Shown: one piece after another, positions 34,357 to 43,628 of the stretch | Numbering within the stretch: the stretch's first letter is position 1 | Layout: each line of letters opens with the position of its first letter | Notes under the pieces: generated by a model | What the model was told of the DNA's origin: nothing | Databases searched by the model: none | Seen by the model: only the letters and a program-made list of their open reading frames with translations | Assembly (NCBI GenBank): GCA_051859045.1 | Contig: JBHYGK010000034.1 | Location: forward strand, 62,001 to 126,000 | From: JBHYGK01 sp051859045 | Lineage (GTDB): Bacteria > Pseudomonadota > Gammaproteobacteria > Xanthomonadales > Xanthomonadaceae | Direction of reading: 5' to 3' | Length of the DNA: 64,000 nt | Program-made: the position numbers and the translations under genes

Positions 34357-35657
34357 CGGTCGAGGGCGTCATCGCGGCCTTCGTGGCCCTGCTGCCGGAG
34401 AGCGGCCCGATCGGGCTGCTGATGGGCTTCGCGTTCTACTACCCGGCCACGATGTCGGTGGTGTGGATGAGCGGCGGCCTGTACTACTTCCTGCGCCGCG
34501 AGCGCGGCCAGCCCCCGCGCCACCAGCCGCCGGCGCTGAAGGAGTACCCGTTCGTCACCCTGATGGTGCCCTGCCACAACGAAGGCCCGAACTGCGAGGA
34601 CACGATCTCGGCGCTCGACGCCCAGGTCTGGCCGGACTTCGAGATCATCGCCATCAACGACGGCTCGCGCGACGACACCGCCGTGCACCTCGAGCGCCTG
34701 GCCCAACGCTACCCGCGCCTGCGCGTGATCCACCTCGACCGCAACCTCGGCAAGGCCAACGCGCTGAAGATGGGCACGATCGCCGCCAAGGGCGAGTTCC
34801 TGATCTGCGTCGACGGCGACGCCATGCTCGACCGCTACGCCACGCACTGGATGATGCTGCACCTGACCTCGGGACCGCGCGTGGGCGCGGTGACCGGCAA
34901 CCCGCGCATCCGCAACCGCTCCACCCTCCTCGGCCGCCTGCAGGTGGGCGAGTTCAGCTCGATCATCGGCATGATCAAGCGCGCCCAGCGCGTGTACGGC
35001 CGCATCTTCACCCTCTCGGGCGTGATCGCGGGCTTCCGCAAGTCCGCGCTGCACCGGATCGGCTACTGGTCCGAGGACATGATCACCGAGGACATCGACA
35101 TCTCCTGGCGGCTGCAGCTCGACCACTGGGACATCCGCTACGAGCCCAACGCACTCTGCTACATCCTGATGCCCGAGACCCTGCGCGGGCTGTGGAAGCA
35201 GCGCCTGCGCTGGGCCCAGGGCGGCGTGGAGGTGATGCAGCAGCACGCCCGCGAGCTGCTGAACTGGCGCAAGCGCCGCATGTGGGGCGTGATCGCGGAG
35301 TACTTCACCAGCGTGCTGTGGGCCTACGTGATGCTGACCATCATCGTGCTGTGGCTGCTGGGCCTGGTGGTGCCGATGCCCGAGGCGCTGTACATCGACT
35401 CGATCATGCCGCGCTGGCACGGCGTGGTGCTGGGGCTGATCTGCCTGACCCAGTTCGCGATCTCGCTGGTCATCGACCGCCGCTACGAGAAGGGCGTCGG
35501 CCGGCACTACTTCTGGATGATCTGGTACCCGTTGGCGTACTGGATGCTCAGCCTGTTCACCACCGTCGTCGCCCTGCCCAAGACGCTGCTGCGCAAGGGG
35601 CGCAAGCGCGCCACCTGGACCAGCCCCGATCGCGGCATCGGCACCGGGAGCCCCTGA
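34353..35657 (+). CDS. pgaC: PgaC-like poly-beta-1,6-GlcNAc synthase
   Basis: This 434-residue GT2 processive glycosyltransferase has two N-terminal TM helices (one at about 20-42). The catalytic domain shows MVPCHNEG, AINDGSRDDT, the DxD-type VDGDAML, TEDIDISWR and the Q-x-x-R-W motif KQRLRWAQGG. At least three C-terminal TM helices follow (about 312-420). It polymerises UDP-GlcNAc and is usually controlled by cyclic di-GMP through PgaC/PgaD; a diguanylate cyclase gene lies 8.6 kb upstream. Its ATG overlaps pgaB and its TGA overlaps pgaD. Confidence 0.95.
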   Translation: MTVEGVIAAFVALLPESGPIGLLMGFAFYYPATMSVVWMSGGLYYFLRRERGQPPRHQPPALKEYPFVTLMVPCHNEGPNCEDTISALDAQVWPDFEIIAINDGSRDDTAVHLERLAQRYPRLRVIHLDRNLGKANALKMGTIAAKGEFLICVDGDAMLDRYATHWMMLHLTSGPRVGAVTGNPRIRNRSTLLGRLQVGEFSSIIGMIKRAQRVYGRIFTLSGVIAGFRKSALHRIGYWSEDMITEDIDISWRLQLDHWDIRYEPNALCYILMPETLRGLWKQRLRWAQGGVEVMQQHARELLNWRKRRMWGVIAEYFTSVLWAYVMLTIIVLWLLGLVVPMPEALYIDSIMPRWHGVVLGLICLTQFAISLVIDRRYEKGVGRHYFWMIWYPLAYWMLSLFTTVVALPKTLLRKGRKRATWTSPDRGIGTGSP

Positions 35658-36205
35658 TGACCACCCTGCAGCCCCTGCCGTCCGGCGCCGACGCCGCGCG
35701 CCCGCCGATCATCCACCAGCCCGAGCGCGCCAGCCTGCGCCGGCGCATCGTCTCCGGCGTGCTCACGGTGCTCGCGTGGAGCGGCTACGCCTACCTCGTG
35801 CTGCCGATGCTCACCACCATCGCCTGGGCGCTGGGCCTGCGCCACGCCGCGCTCGAGCTGCAGGTGCCGCTGCCCGGCACCGAGGGCTCGCCGGGCGCGC
35901 TGCTGCCGCTGCTGGCGGGCACCTGCTCGCTGATGCTGCTGGCCTGGGGCGAGTACAACCGCCGGCGCTTCGCCGGCCTGGATCGCCGCCAGCCCGTGCC
36001 GGCGGTGCGCCGCCCGGTGGTGGCGCGCGCGCTGGGCGCGACGCCCGCGCTGGCGGACGCGGTGCGCGAGGCGATGGACCGCGGCCAGGTGATCACCCTG
36101 CACATGGGCGAGGACGGCCTGCCCACGGGCTTCACGCCCGACGCGCCCGGCGCCTCGGCGCTGGGCCGCGCCGCCGCGGCGCGCGCGGCGGCCAAGGCCG
36201 CCTGA
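35657..36205 (+). CDS. pgaD: PgaD-like poly-beta-1,6-GlcNAc synthase subunit
   Basis: This 182-residue protein has two TM helices (about 33-60 and 80-97) between short polar ends, as in PgaD, which supports PgaC in cyclic di-GMP-dependent synthesis. It is longer at the C-terminus than enteric PgaD, with an Arg/Ala-rich tail of about 80 residues. Its assignment rests on topology and on position in the four-gene operon (ATG overlaps the pgaC TGA). The argH gene converges on it 9 bases downstream. Confidence 0.8.
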   Translation: MTTLQPLPSGADAARPPIIHQPERASLRRRIVSGVLTVLAWSGYAYLVLPMLTTIAWALGLRHAALELQVPLPGTEGSPGALLPLLAGTCSLMLLAWGEYNRRRFAGLDRRQPVPAVRRPVVARALGATPALADAVREAMDRGQVITLHMGEDGLPTGFTPDAPGASALGRAAAARAAAKAA

Positions 36206-36214
36206 GGCGGTCGG

Positions 36215-37510
36215 TCAGCCCGGCCGCAGCGCCGCCAGCCGCGCCTCGAGCACCTCGAGCCTGAGGTCGGCCGCGGCGCCCGGCGAGGTCCGCGCGGCCA
36301 GGCTGGCCTCGGGATCGCCCTCGGCCCAGCGCGCCGGATCGGCCGCCTGCACGTAGGCCTCGCGGAACGGCAGGCCCCGTCGAGCCAGGTCAACGGCAAG
36401 ATCGGTGGCGTACATCGAGGGCTCGAGCGCGGCGCGCATGCGATCGGGGCGCCACTCGAGGTTGCGCAGCAGGTCGGGCAGCAGGGCCAGCGCGCCGAGG
36501 CCGCGGCCGAACGCGTGCACGATCGCGCCCTTGGTGAACTGCAGGTCGCGGTGGTAGCCCGACGGCAGCGACAGCAGGCCCTCGAGCTCGGCCCGCGCCG
36601 CGCCGACGCTGGCGTGCACCGCGCGCATCAGCTCCACCACGTCGGGGTTGCGCTTGTTGGGCATGATCGAGCTGCCGGTGGTGTACTCGGCCGGCAGCGC
36701 GACGAAGCCGTACTCGCCGCTGGTGAACAGCGACAGGTCCCAGGCCAGCCGGCGCAGGTCGAGCGTGGCCGAGCCCAGCGCCTCCACCGCCGCCAGCTCG
36801 AACTTGCCGCGCGAGAGCTGCGCGTAGGTCGCGGCCACCTGCAGGCGACCGAAGCCCAGCGCCTCGGTGACGTGGTCGCGGTCGAGCGGCAGGTTGATGC
36901 CGTAGCCCGCGGCGCTGCCCAGCGGGTTGGCGTCGACCCAGGCCAGGGTGTCGCGCGCGCGCTGGGCGTCGTCGACGAAGGCCTCGGCCCACGCCGCCCA
37001 CCACATGCCCACGCTCGAGACCATCGCGCGCTGCAGGTGGGTGTAGCCGGGCAGCGGCAGCATGGCCTCGGCGCGGGCGCGCTGCAGGGCCACGCCGGCG
37101 GTCTCGAGCGCCAGGCGCGCGGTCTCGGCCAGGCGGTCCTTCAGCCACAGGCGCGTGGCCACCAGCACCTGGTCGTTGCGGCTGCGGCCGGCGTGGATCT
37201 TCTTGCCCGCCTCGCCCACGCGCTCGACCAGCCAGGCCTCGATGGCCGAGTGCATGTCCTCGTAGCGGTCATCGAGCACGAAGGAGCCGTCGAGCAGCGC
37301 CGCGTCCAGCGCGGCGAGGCCGTCGGACAGCGCGGCCAGCTCGTCGGCCGTCAGCAGCCCGATGCGCTGCAGGCCCTCGGCGTGCGCGCGCGAGGCGCGG
37401 ATGTCGAACCGGATGAACTCGCGGTCGAGGATCACGTCCTCGCCGGCGAGGAAGGCCTGGATGCGGGCGTCGACCTTGACGCCCGGCTTCTGCCACAGCA
37501 GCTGGCTCAT
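36215..37510 (-). CDS. argH: argininosuccinate lyase
   Basis: This 431-residue fumarase-superfamily enzyme has GKKIHAGRSRNDQV, the catalytic-His segment LPGYTHLQRAMVSS and the signature GSSIMPNKRNPDVVEL. It cleaves argininosuccinate to arginine and fumarate, the last step of the pathway. The start ATG (37510) overlaps the argC stop. It is the last gene of the arg cluster. Confidence 0.96.
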   Translation of the reverse strand: MSQLLWQKPGVKVDARIQAFLAGEDVILDREFIRFDIRASRAHAEGLQRIGLLTADELAALSDGLAALDAALLDGSFVLDDRYEDMHSAIEAWLVERVGEAGKKIHAGRSRNDQVLVATRLWLKDRLAETARLALETAGVALQRARAEAMLPLPGYTHLQRAMVSSVGMWWAAWAEAFVDDAQRARDTLAWVDANPLGSAAGYGINLPLDRDHVTEALGFGRLQVAATYAQLSRGKFELAAVEALGSATLDLRRLAWDLSLFTSGEYGFVALPAEYTTGSSIMPNKRNPDVVELMRAVHASVGAARAELEGLLSLPSGYHRDLQFTKGAIVHAFGRGLGALALLPDLLRNLEWRPDRMRAALEPSMYATDLAVDLARRGLPFREAYVQAADPARWAEGDPEASLAARTSPGAAADLRLEVLEARLAALRPG

Positions 37511-38472
37511 GCGGTGTGCTCCATGCCGGGGATGCCCAGGGCCTCGGGCAGCCCGAAGGCGAGGTTGAGGTTCTGCATCGCCTGGGTCGCGGCGCCCTTG
37601 AGCAGGTTGTCGAGCGTGGCCACCACCACCAGGCGCCTGCCGTCGGCCGACAGCGCGAAGGCGCCCACCTCGACGCCGTGGCGGCCGGCGATGGCGCTGA
37701 CCCACGGCGCCTCGTCGACCACCCGCACCAGCGGCTCGCGGGCATACGCGGCGTCGAAGCGCGCGCGCACCTCGTCGAGCGTGAACGCACGCGCGAGATG
37801 CATGTTCACGGTCATGGTGATGCCGCGGAAGTGCGCGGCCACGTGCGGCATGAACTCCACCGGGTGGCCCAGGTGGCGGGTGACCTCGCGCTCGTGCAGG
37901 TGGCCGACCAGGCTGTAGGGCATCAGGTTGTCGCGCAGCTTGGCCGGGTCGTTGCGGTCGGACGGCGTGGTGCCCGCGCCGGAGTAGCCGCTGACGCCGA
38001 AGCAGGCGGCCGGGCCGGCGAGCGCGTCGCGCATCGGGGCGATCGCGAGCTGCATCGCGGTGGCGTAGCAGCCGGGGTTGCTGATGCGCGTGGCGCCGGC
38101 CTGGCGGGCGCGGGTGAGCTCGGGCAGGCCGTAGGTCCAGGCGTCGTCGAAGCGGTAGTCGGCCGAGAGGTCCACCAGCACCGTGCCCGGCGCCTGCGCG
38201 TCCACGGCCTCGACGAAGGGCGCGGCCTTGCCGTTGGGCAGGGCCAGCACCAGCGCGTCCACGCCCTGCCCCGCCGCGGCCTCGGGGCCGTGCGAGACGT
38301 AGCGCAGCTCGCCGGCGTAGGCCGGCTCGTGGGCGTCGAGGCGCTCGCCGGCGCGCTCGCGCGAGCTGACGAAGCCGAGCGCGAACACGGGATGCGCGGC
38401 GACGAGGCGGATCAGCTCGGTGCCGACGTGGCCGCGGGCGCCGATCAGGCCGAGGGTCAGGCGACGGGTCAT
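37507..38472 (-). CDS. argC: N-acetyl-gamma-glutamyl-phosphate reductase
   Basis: This 321-residue enzyme has an NADP-binding LIGARGHVGTELIRLV at the N-terminus, the GYSGAGTTPSDRND segment and the catalytic Cys in RISNPGCYATAMQL. It reduces N-acetylglutamyl phosphate to the semialdehyde. It follows the argB-argA fusion after 4 bases and overlaps argH by ATGA, so the three genes are one unit. Confidence 0.96.
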   Translation of the reverse strand: MTRRLTLGLIGARGHVGTELIRLVAAHPVFALGFVSSRERAGERLDAHEPAYAGELRYVSHGPEAAAGQGVDALVLALPNGKAAPFVEAVDAQAPGTVLVDLSADYRFDDAWTYGLPELTRARQAGATRISNPGCYATAMQLAIAPMRDALAGPAACFGVSGYSGAGTTPSDRNDPAKLRDNLMPYSLVGHLHEREVTRHLGHPVEFMPHVAAHFRGITMTVNMHLARAFTLDEVRARFDAAYAREPLVRVVDEAPWVSAIAGRHGVEVGAFALSADGRRLVVVATLDNLLKGAATQAMQNLNLAFGLPEALGIPGMEHTA

Positions 38473-38476
38473 GCGC

Positions 38477-39784
<1,308 letters not shown>

Positions 39785-39949
39785 GGCGGAGGCCCAGGCC
39801 GAGGCCGAGGGCGGCACGGGCGTCCTGGCCGGCGCGATGGCCGGCCGGAAGCGCCCTCCCCGGCTCCGTCGAGGAGCCGCCCGACGCGATCGTGGCCGCG
39901 GGCGCGAGGGAAGGAGCGGCGAAGGCCGCGCGAGGGGCGTGGTCGAGGG

Positions 39950-41038
39950 TCATGCGCTGAGCAACCGGGTGACGTGGCGGGCGTAGGCGTCGAGCTGGTC
40001 GAGGGCGACCCACTCGTCGGCGGTGTGGGCCTGGGCGATGTCGCCCGGCCCGAAGACGAAGGCGGTCAGGCCGCCCTCGGAGAACAGCGAGGCCTCGGTC
40101 CAGAAGTCCACCGCGTTGCCGATCGGCAGGCCCAGGCCCTCGGCCAGGTCGCGCGCGGCCAGGCGCCGGCGCTCGGCCTCGTCGAGGCTGCCGCCGGCGG
40201 GCAGCGGCGGGCCGCGGAAGAGCTCCTCGTAGCTGGCCAGCACGCCCTCGGGCGCGAAGCCGCGGAAGGTGGCGTGCAGGTCGTCGAGCGCCATCGAGGG
40301 CAGCGGCCGGAAGCCGAAGCGCACCTCGGCCGAGGGCGCGATCATGTTGGCCTTGATGCCGCCCTCGACCCGGCCGATGTTGAAGCGCAGGCCGGTGAGC
40401 CCGCCGAAGCGCGCGTGCGCCTGGGCTTCGACGAAGTCCAGCGCCCGGCCGCCCCAGCGCACCGTCTGGTGCAGCGCGCTGGCCTGCATGGCGTGGGCGC
40501 CCGAGGCATGCCCGGCCTTGCCGCTGAAGCGCATCTGCACCGAGCTGATGCCGCGATGCGCCAGCACCGCCTCGCCCATCGTGGGCTCGGCGACGATGGC
40601 CTCGGTGAAGCCGTGGTCGGAGGCCAGGAACGCCGCCAGGCAGCGCGCGTCGTTGGCCTCCTCGTCGGTGGTGAACAGGAAGGCCGCATCGCCGGTGGTG
40701 ACCTCGGCCGCGGCCACCAGGGCCGCCGCGGCGCCCTTGATGTCGCAGGCGCCGAGGCCGATCGCGCGGTCGGCGGTCACGCGCAGCACGTGGGGATCGG
40801 CGCTCCACGCCTCCGAGGACGGCACGGTGTCGAGGTGCACGTTGAACACCCGGGTGGGCGCGCCGCGCACGGCCAGCATCGACACCGCGCCGGCGCCGTG
40901 GTCGGTGACGGTGATGCGGAAGCCAGGCAGCGCCGCGCGCAGGTGGTCGAAGATGCCGCCGGTGCCGATGTCGCGCGGCGGGTTGCGGGTGTCGTAGGAG
41001 ACCAGCGCGGCGAGGTGGTGGAGGACGCGATCGAGCAT
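39950..41038 (-). CDS. argE: acetylornithine/acetylcitrulline deacetylase
   Basis: This 362-residue M20-family metallohydrolase has HLDTVPSSEAWS, the bridging Asp in IGLGACDIKGAAAA and the catalytic Glu pair in LFTTDEEAND. A lid domain with GHASGAH and IKANMIAPSAEVRFGFR follows. Next to an acetylornithine transcarbamylase the likely substrate is N-acetylcitrulline, as known in Xanthomonas. That specificity is inferred from context. It begins 16 bases after argG. Confidence 0.9.
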   Translation of the reverse strand: MLDRVLHHLAALVSYDTRNPPRDIGTGGIFDHLRAALPGFRITVTDHGAGAVSMLAVRGAPTRVFNVHLDTVPSSEAWSADPHVLRVTADRAIGLGACDIKGAAAALVAAAEVTTGDAAFLFTTDEEANDARCLAAFLASDHGFTEAIVAEPTMGEAVLAHRGISSVQMRFSGKAGHASGAHAMQASALHQTVRWGGRALDFVEAQAHARFGGLTGLRFNIGRVEGGIKANMIAPSAEVRFGFRPLPSMALDDLHATFRGFAPEGVLASYEELFRGPPLPAGGSLDEAERRRLAARDLAEGLGLPIGNAVDFWTEASLFSEGGLTAFVFGPGDIAQAHTADEWVALDQLDAYARHVTRLLSA

Positions 41039-41054
41039 GTGGGACTCCCGCGGC

Positions 41055-42257
41055 TCAGCCGCGCAGGTTGACCTCGGCCCAGAGCGTCGAGCTCATGCCG
41101 TACAGGCGGATGAAGCCCTCGGCCTCGGCCACGCCCCAGTCGGCGGACTGGGCGTAGGTGGCGCCCTTGGCGTTGAGCAGGTGCGGCGAGCGCACGGCCA
41201 CCGCGTCCACGCGGCCGCCGTCGGTGCGCAGCACCACCTCGCCGTTGACCTTGCCCTGCGAGCTGGCCAGGAAGGCCTCGAGGTCGGCCTTCAGCGGGTC
41301 GTGGAAGAAGCCCTCGTAGACCAGCTCCACCCACTTGCGCGCCACCTCGGGCTTGAAGCGGTTCTGCTGCTTGGTCAGCACCGCCTCCTCGAGCGCGCGG
41401 TGGCCGGCGAGCAGCGCGGCCAGGCCGGGGGCCTCGAAGATGATCCGGCCCTTCAGGCCGATGGTGGTGTCGCCGGTGTACATGCCGCGGCCCACGCCAT
41501 AGGCGGCGAACAGCGCGTTGAGCTTGGCCAGCAGCGCCGCGCCGGGCAGCCGCACGCCGTCGAGCGACACCGCCTCGCCGGCCTCGAAGCCCAGCGTCAC
41601 CTGCAGCGGGGCGGCGGGCCACTGCTCGCGCGGCGCGCACCAGCCGCGCGCACCCTCGCCCGGGGCCTCCCAGCGGTCGATCTCGCCGCCGGACATGGTC
41701 AGGCCCAGCAGGTTCTCGTTGATGGTGTAGGCCTTCTGCTTGGCGCGCACCTCGAAGCCGCGCTCCTCCAGGTAGGCCTGCTCGTAGGCGCGGGTCTGGG
41801 TGTGCTCCTTCTGGATCTCGCGGATCGGCGCGACGATCACGTAGTCGCCCTGCGACTTCACCGCCAGGTCGAAGCGCACCTGGTCGTTGCCCATGCCGGT
41901 GCAGCCATGCGCGATGTGCTTCGTGCCCAGCTCGGCGCAGCGCTCGAGCGCCGCGTCGACGATCAGGTAGCGGTCCGACACCAGCAGCGGGTACTGGCCC
42001 TGGTAGCCCTCGCCCGCCATCACGAAGGGCTTCACGAAGCCATCCCAGATCGCGGGGCCGCCGTCGACGGTGACGTGGCTGGCGCAGCCGAGTTCGTGCG
42101 CGCGGGCCTCGATGTAGGCGCGCTCCTCGGCGTCCACGCCGCCGGTGTCGGCGAACACGGTGTGCACGGCGTAGCCGCGCTCCTTGAGCCAGGGGATGCA
42201 GAAGCTGGTGTCGAGGCCGCCGGAGAAGGCGAGGACGATGTCGGTCGGGGTGCTCAT
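41055..42257 (-). CDS. argG: argininosuccinate synthase
   Basis: This 400-residue enzyme has the ATP-binding VLAFSGGLDTSFCIPWLKER at the N-terminus, HIAHGCTGMGNDQVRFD and the AYTINENLLGLTMSGGEIDR block. It joins citrulline and aspartate. It belongs to the shorter bacterial subtype with the 'TMSGGEID' region. It sits 87 bases after argF' and 16 before argE in the same direction. Confidence 0.95.
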   Translation of the reverse strand: MSTPTDIVLAFSGGLDTSFCIPWLKERGYAVHTVFADTGGVDAEERAYIEARAHELGCASHVTVDGGPAIWDGFVKPFVMAGEGYQGQYPLLVSDRYLIVDAALERCAELGTKHIAHGCTGMGNDQVRFDLAVKSQGDYVIVAPIREIQKEHTQTRAYEQAYLEERGFEVRAKQKAYTINENLLGLTMSGGEIDRWEAPGEGARGWCAPREQWPAAPLQVTLGFEAGEAVSLDGVRLPGAALLAKLNALFAAYGVGRGMYTGDTTIGLKGRIIFEAPGLAALLAGHRALEEAVLTKQQNRFKPEVARKWVELVYEGFFHDPLKADLEAFLASSQGKVNGEVVLRTDGGRVDAVAVRSPHLLNAKGATYAQSADWGVAEAEGFIRLYGMSSTLWAEVNLRG

Positions 42258-42344
42258 GGTCGGGATCCGGGAAAGGGTGGAAGGCTGTGGGACGCGGATG
42301 GCGCGGCGATGACGGGGTGGCGATGCAGGGCGCGCGGCGCGGGC

Positions 42345-43352
42345 TCAGCGGCCGCGCATCAGCGCGGCCATCACGGCCTTCTGGACGTGCAGGCGGTTCT
42401 CGGCCTCCTCGATCGCGATGCAGGCCGGCGAATCCATCACGCCGTCGGTGGCCTTGACGTTGCGGCGCAGCGGCAGGCAGTGCGAGAACACGCCGTGGTC
42501 GGTGAGCGCCATCTTGGCTTCGTCGACCATGAAGTGGCGGTGCGCCTCGCGGATGGGCTTCTCCTGGTCCCAGCGGCCGAAGTACGGGATCGCGCCCCAG
42601 CTCTTGGCGTAGACCACGTGCGCGCCGGCGTAGGCCTCGGACGGGTCGTGGCTGATGCGCAGCGAGCCGCCGCTCTCGGCCACGTTGCCCTCTGCCCAGC
42701 CCATGTAGCGCTCGTCGAGCACGTACTCCGGCGTCGGGCACAGCAGGGTCACGTCCATGCCGAGGCGGGTGGCGATGGTCAGCGCCGAGTTCGCCACCGC
42801 GGTGTTGAGCGGCTTGGGGTGGTAGGTCCAGGTCAGCACGTACTTCTTGCCGCGCAGGTCGCTGGTGCCGAAGTGCTCCTGCAGGGCGAGCGCGTGGGCC
42901 AGTTCCTGGCAGGGATGGGTGATGGTCTCGAGGTTGATCACCGGCACCGTGGCGTACTTGGCGAAGCCCGCCAGCACGCGGTCCTGGCGGTCGATCGTCC
43001 AGTCCTGGAACTTCGGGAAGGCGCGCACGCCGATCAGGTCGACGTAGCGGCTGAGCACCTTGGCCACCTCGGCGATGTGCTCCTCGGCCTCGCCGTCCAT
43101 CACGGTGCCCAGCTCGAACTCGATCGGCCAGGCGTCCTTGCCCGGCGCCAGGACGACGGCATGGCCACCGAGCTGCCGGGCGCCGATCTCGAAGCTGGTG
43201 CGGGTGCGCAGCGAGGGGTTGAAGAACACCAGCGCGATGGACTTGCCGGCCAGGGCGTCACCGAAGCGCTCGCGCTTGAAGCGGGCGGCGTCGGCGAGCA
43301 CGGCGTCGAGCTCGGCGCGGCTCCAGTCCTGGGTGTTGAGGAAGTGCTTCAT
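42345..43352 (-). CDS. argF': N-acetylornithine carbamoyltransferase
   Basis: This 335-residue enzyme matches xanthomonad AOTCase and not ordinary OTCase. The start MKHFLNTQDWSRAELDAVL, the carbamoyl-phosphate site FFNPSLRTRTSFE, the substrate-specific VLAPGKDAWPIEFELGTVMD and ETITHPCQELAHALALQE are all typical. So is SHCLPLRRNVKATDGVMD near the C-terminus. It carbamoylates N-acetylornithine to N-acetylcitrulline. The ATG at 43352 gives the family N-terminus. It is the first gene of the arg cluster and follows the leader peptide and terminator described separately. Confidence 0.96.
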   Translation of the reverse strand: MKHFLNTQDWSRAELDAVLADAARFKRERFGDALAGKSIALVFFNPSLRTRTSFEIGARQLGGHAVVLAPGKDAWPIEFELGTVMDGEAEEHIAEVAKVLSRYVDLIGVRAFPKFQDWTIDRQDRVLAGFAKYATVPVINLETITHPCQELAHALALQEHFGTSDLRGKKYVLTWTYHPKPLNTAVANSALTIATRLGMDVTLLCPTPEYVLDERYMGWAEGNVAESGGSLRISHDPSEAYAGAHVVYAKSWGAIPYFGRWDQEKPIREAHRHFMVDEAKMALTDHGVFSHCLPLRRNVKATDGVMDSPACIAIEEAENRLHVQKAVMAALMRGR

Positions 43353-43401
43353 CGGGCGGGGTCCTGGTGTGAAGGCGGGAAAGGGGGGTGGCGGGGGCCG
43401 G

Positions 43402-43434
43402 AAAAACAAAAAGCCCAGCACGGTGGCTGGGCTT
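43402..43434 (-). terminator. intrinsic terminator upstream of argF' (attenuator)
   Basis: On the coding strand AAGCCCAGC-CACCGT-GCTGGGCTT forms a 9-bp stem with a 6-base loop (43434-43411), and TTTGTTTTTC follows, a strong U-tract. It lies 50 bases before the argF' start and 28 bases after the leader stop codon, so it sits between promoter and gene, not after one. Its 5' arm plus the preceding CG (CGAAGCC, 43435-43429) is exactly complementary to GGCTTCG at 43476-43470 inside the leader ORF. Confidence 0.87.
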
Positions 43435-43461
43435 CGGGCAGACACGGACGCGCGCGACGTC

Positions 43462-43569
43462 CTACCTGGCGAAGCCTGGCAGGCACGGTCGGCGAGCACG
43501 CGAGGTCATCCCCGCCGCCATGTAGGCGGAGGTCAGGACGTCGGCGTCGGGGCGGGTCTGGATGAGCAT
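43462..43569 (-). CDS. arginine-rich leader peptide (35 codons)
   Basis: A short ORF starts at ATG 43569 and ends at TAG 43462, just upstream of the argF' terminator. The second half, MTSRARRPCLPGFAR (starting at 43509), has three Arg in four residues (CGT GCT CGC CGA) and a final Arg (AGG) before the stop. Alternative ATG starts at 43521 and 43509 would give 19 or 15 residues. No clear ribosome binding site is seen, and a weak TTGCGG-N17-CATCCT at 43607-43579 would place the transcript start almost at the 43569 ATG (near-leaderless). I read it as a translation sensor for arginyl-tRNA, not as a functional protein. Confidence 0.68.
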   Translation of the reverse strand: MLIQTRPDADVLTSAYMAAGMTSRARRPCLPGFAR

Positions 43570-43628
43570 GAGGGCGCGAGGATGCCAGCGCGGGGCCGGG
43601 GCCGCAAGCCCGCAGGGGCCGCCGCGAC

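Noticed and set aside
39785..39949. Possible small gene between argE and argBA
   Set aside because: No start with a ribosome binding site and no protein-like reading in either direction; treated as an intergenic spacer.
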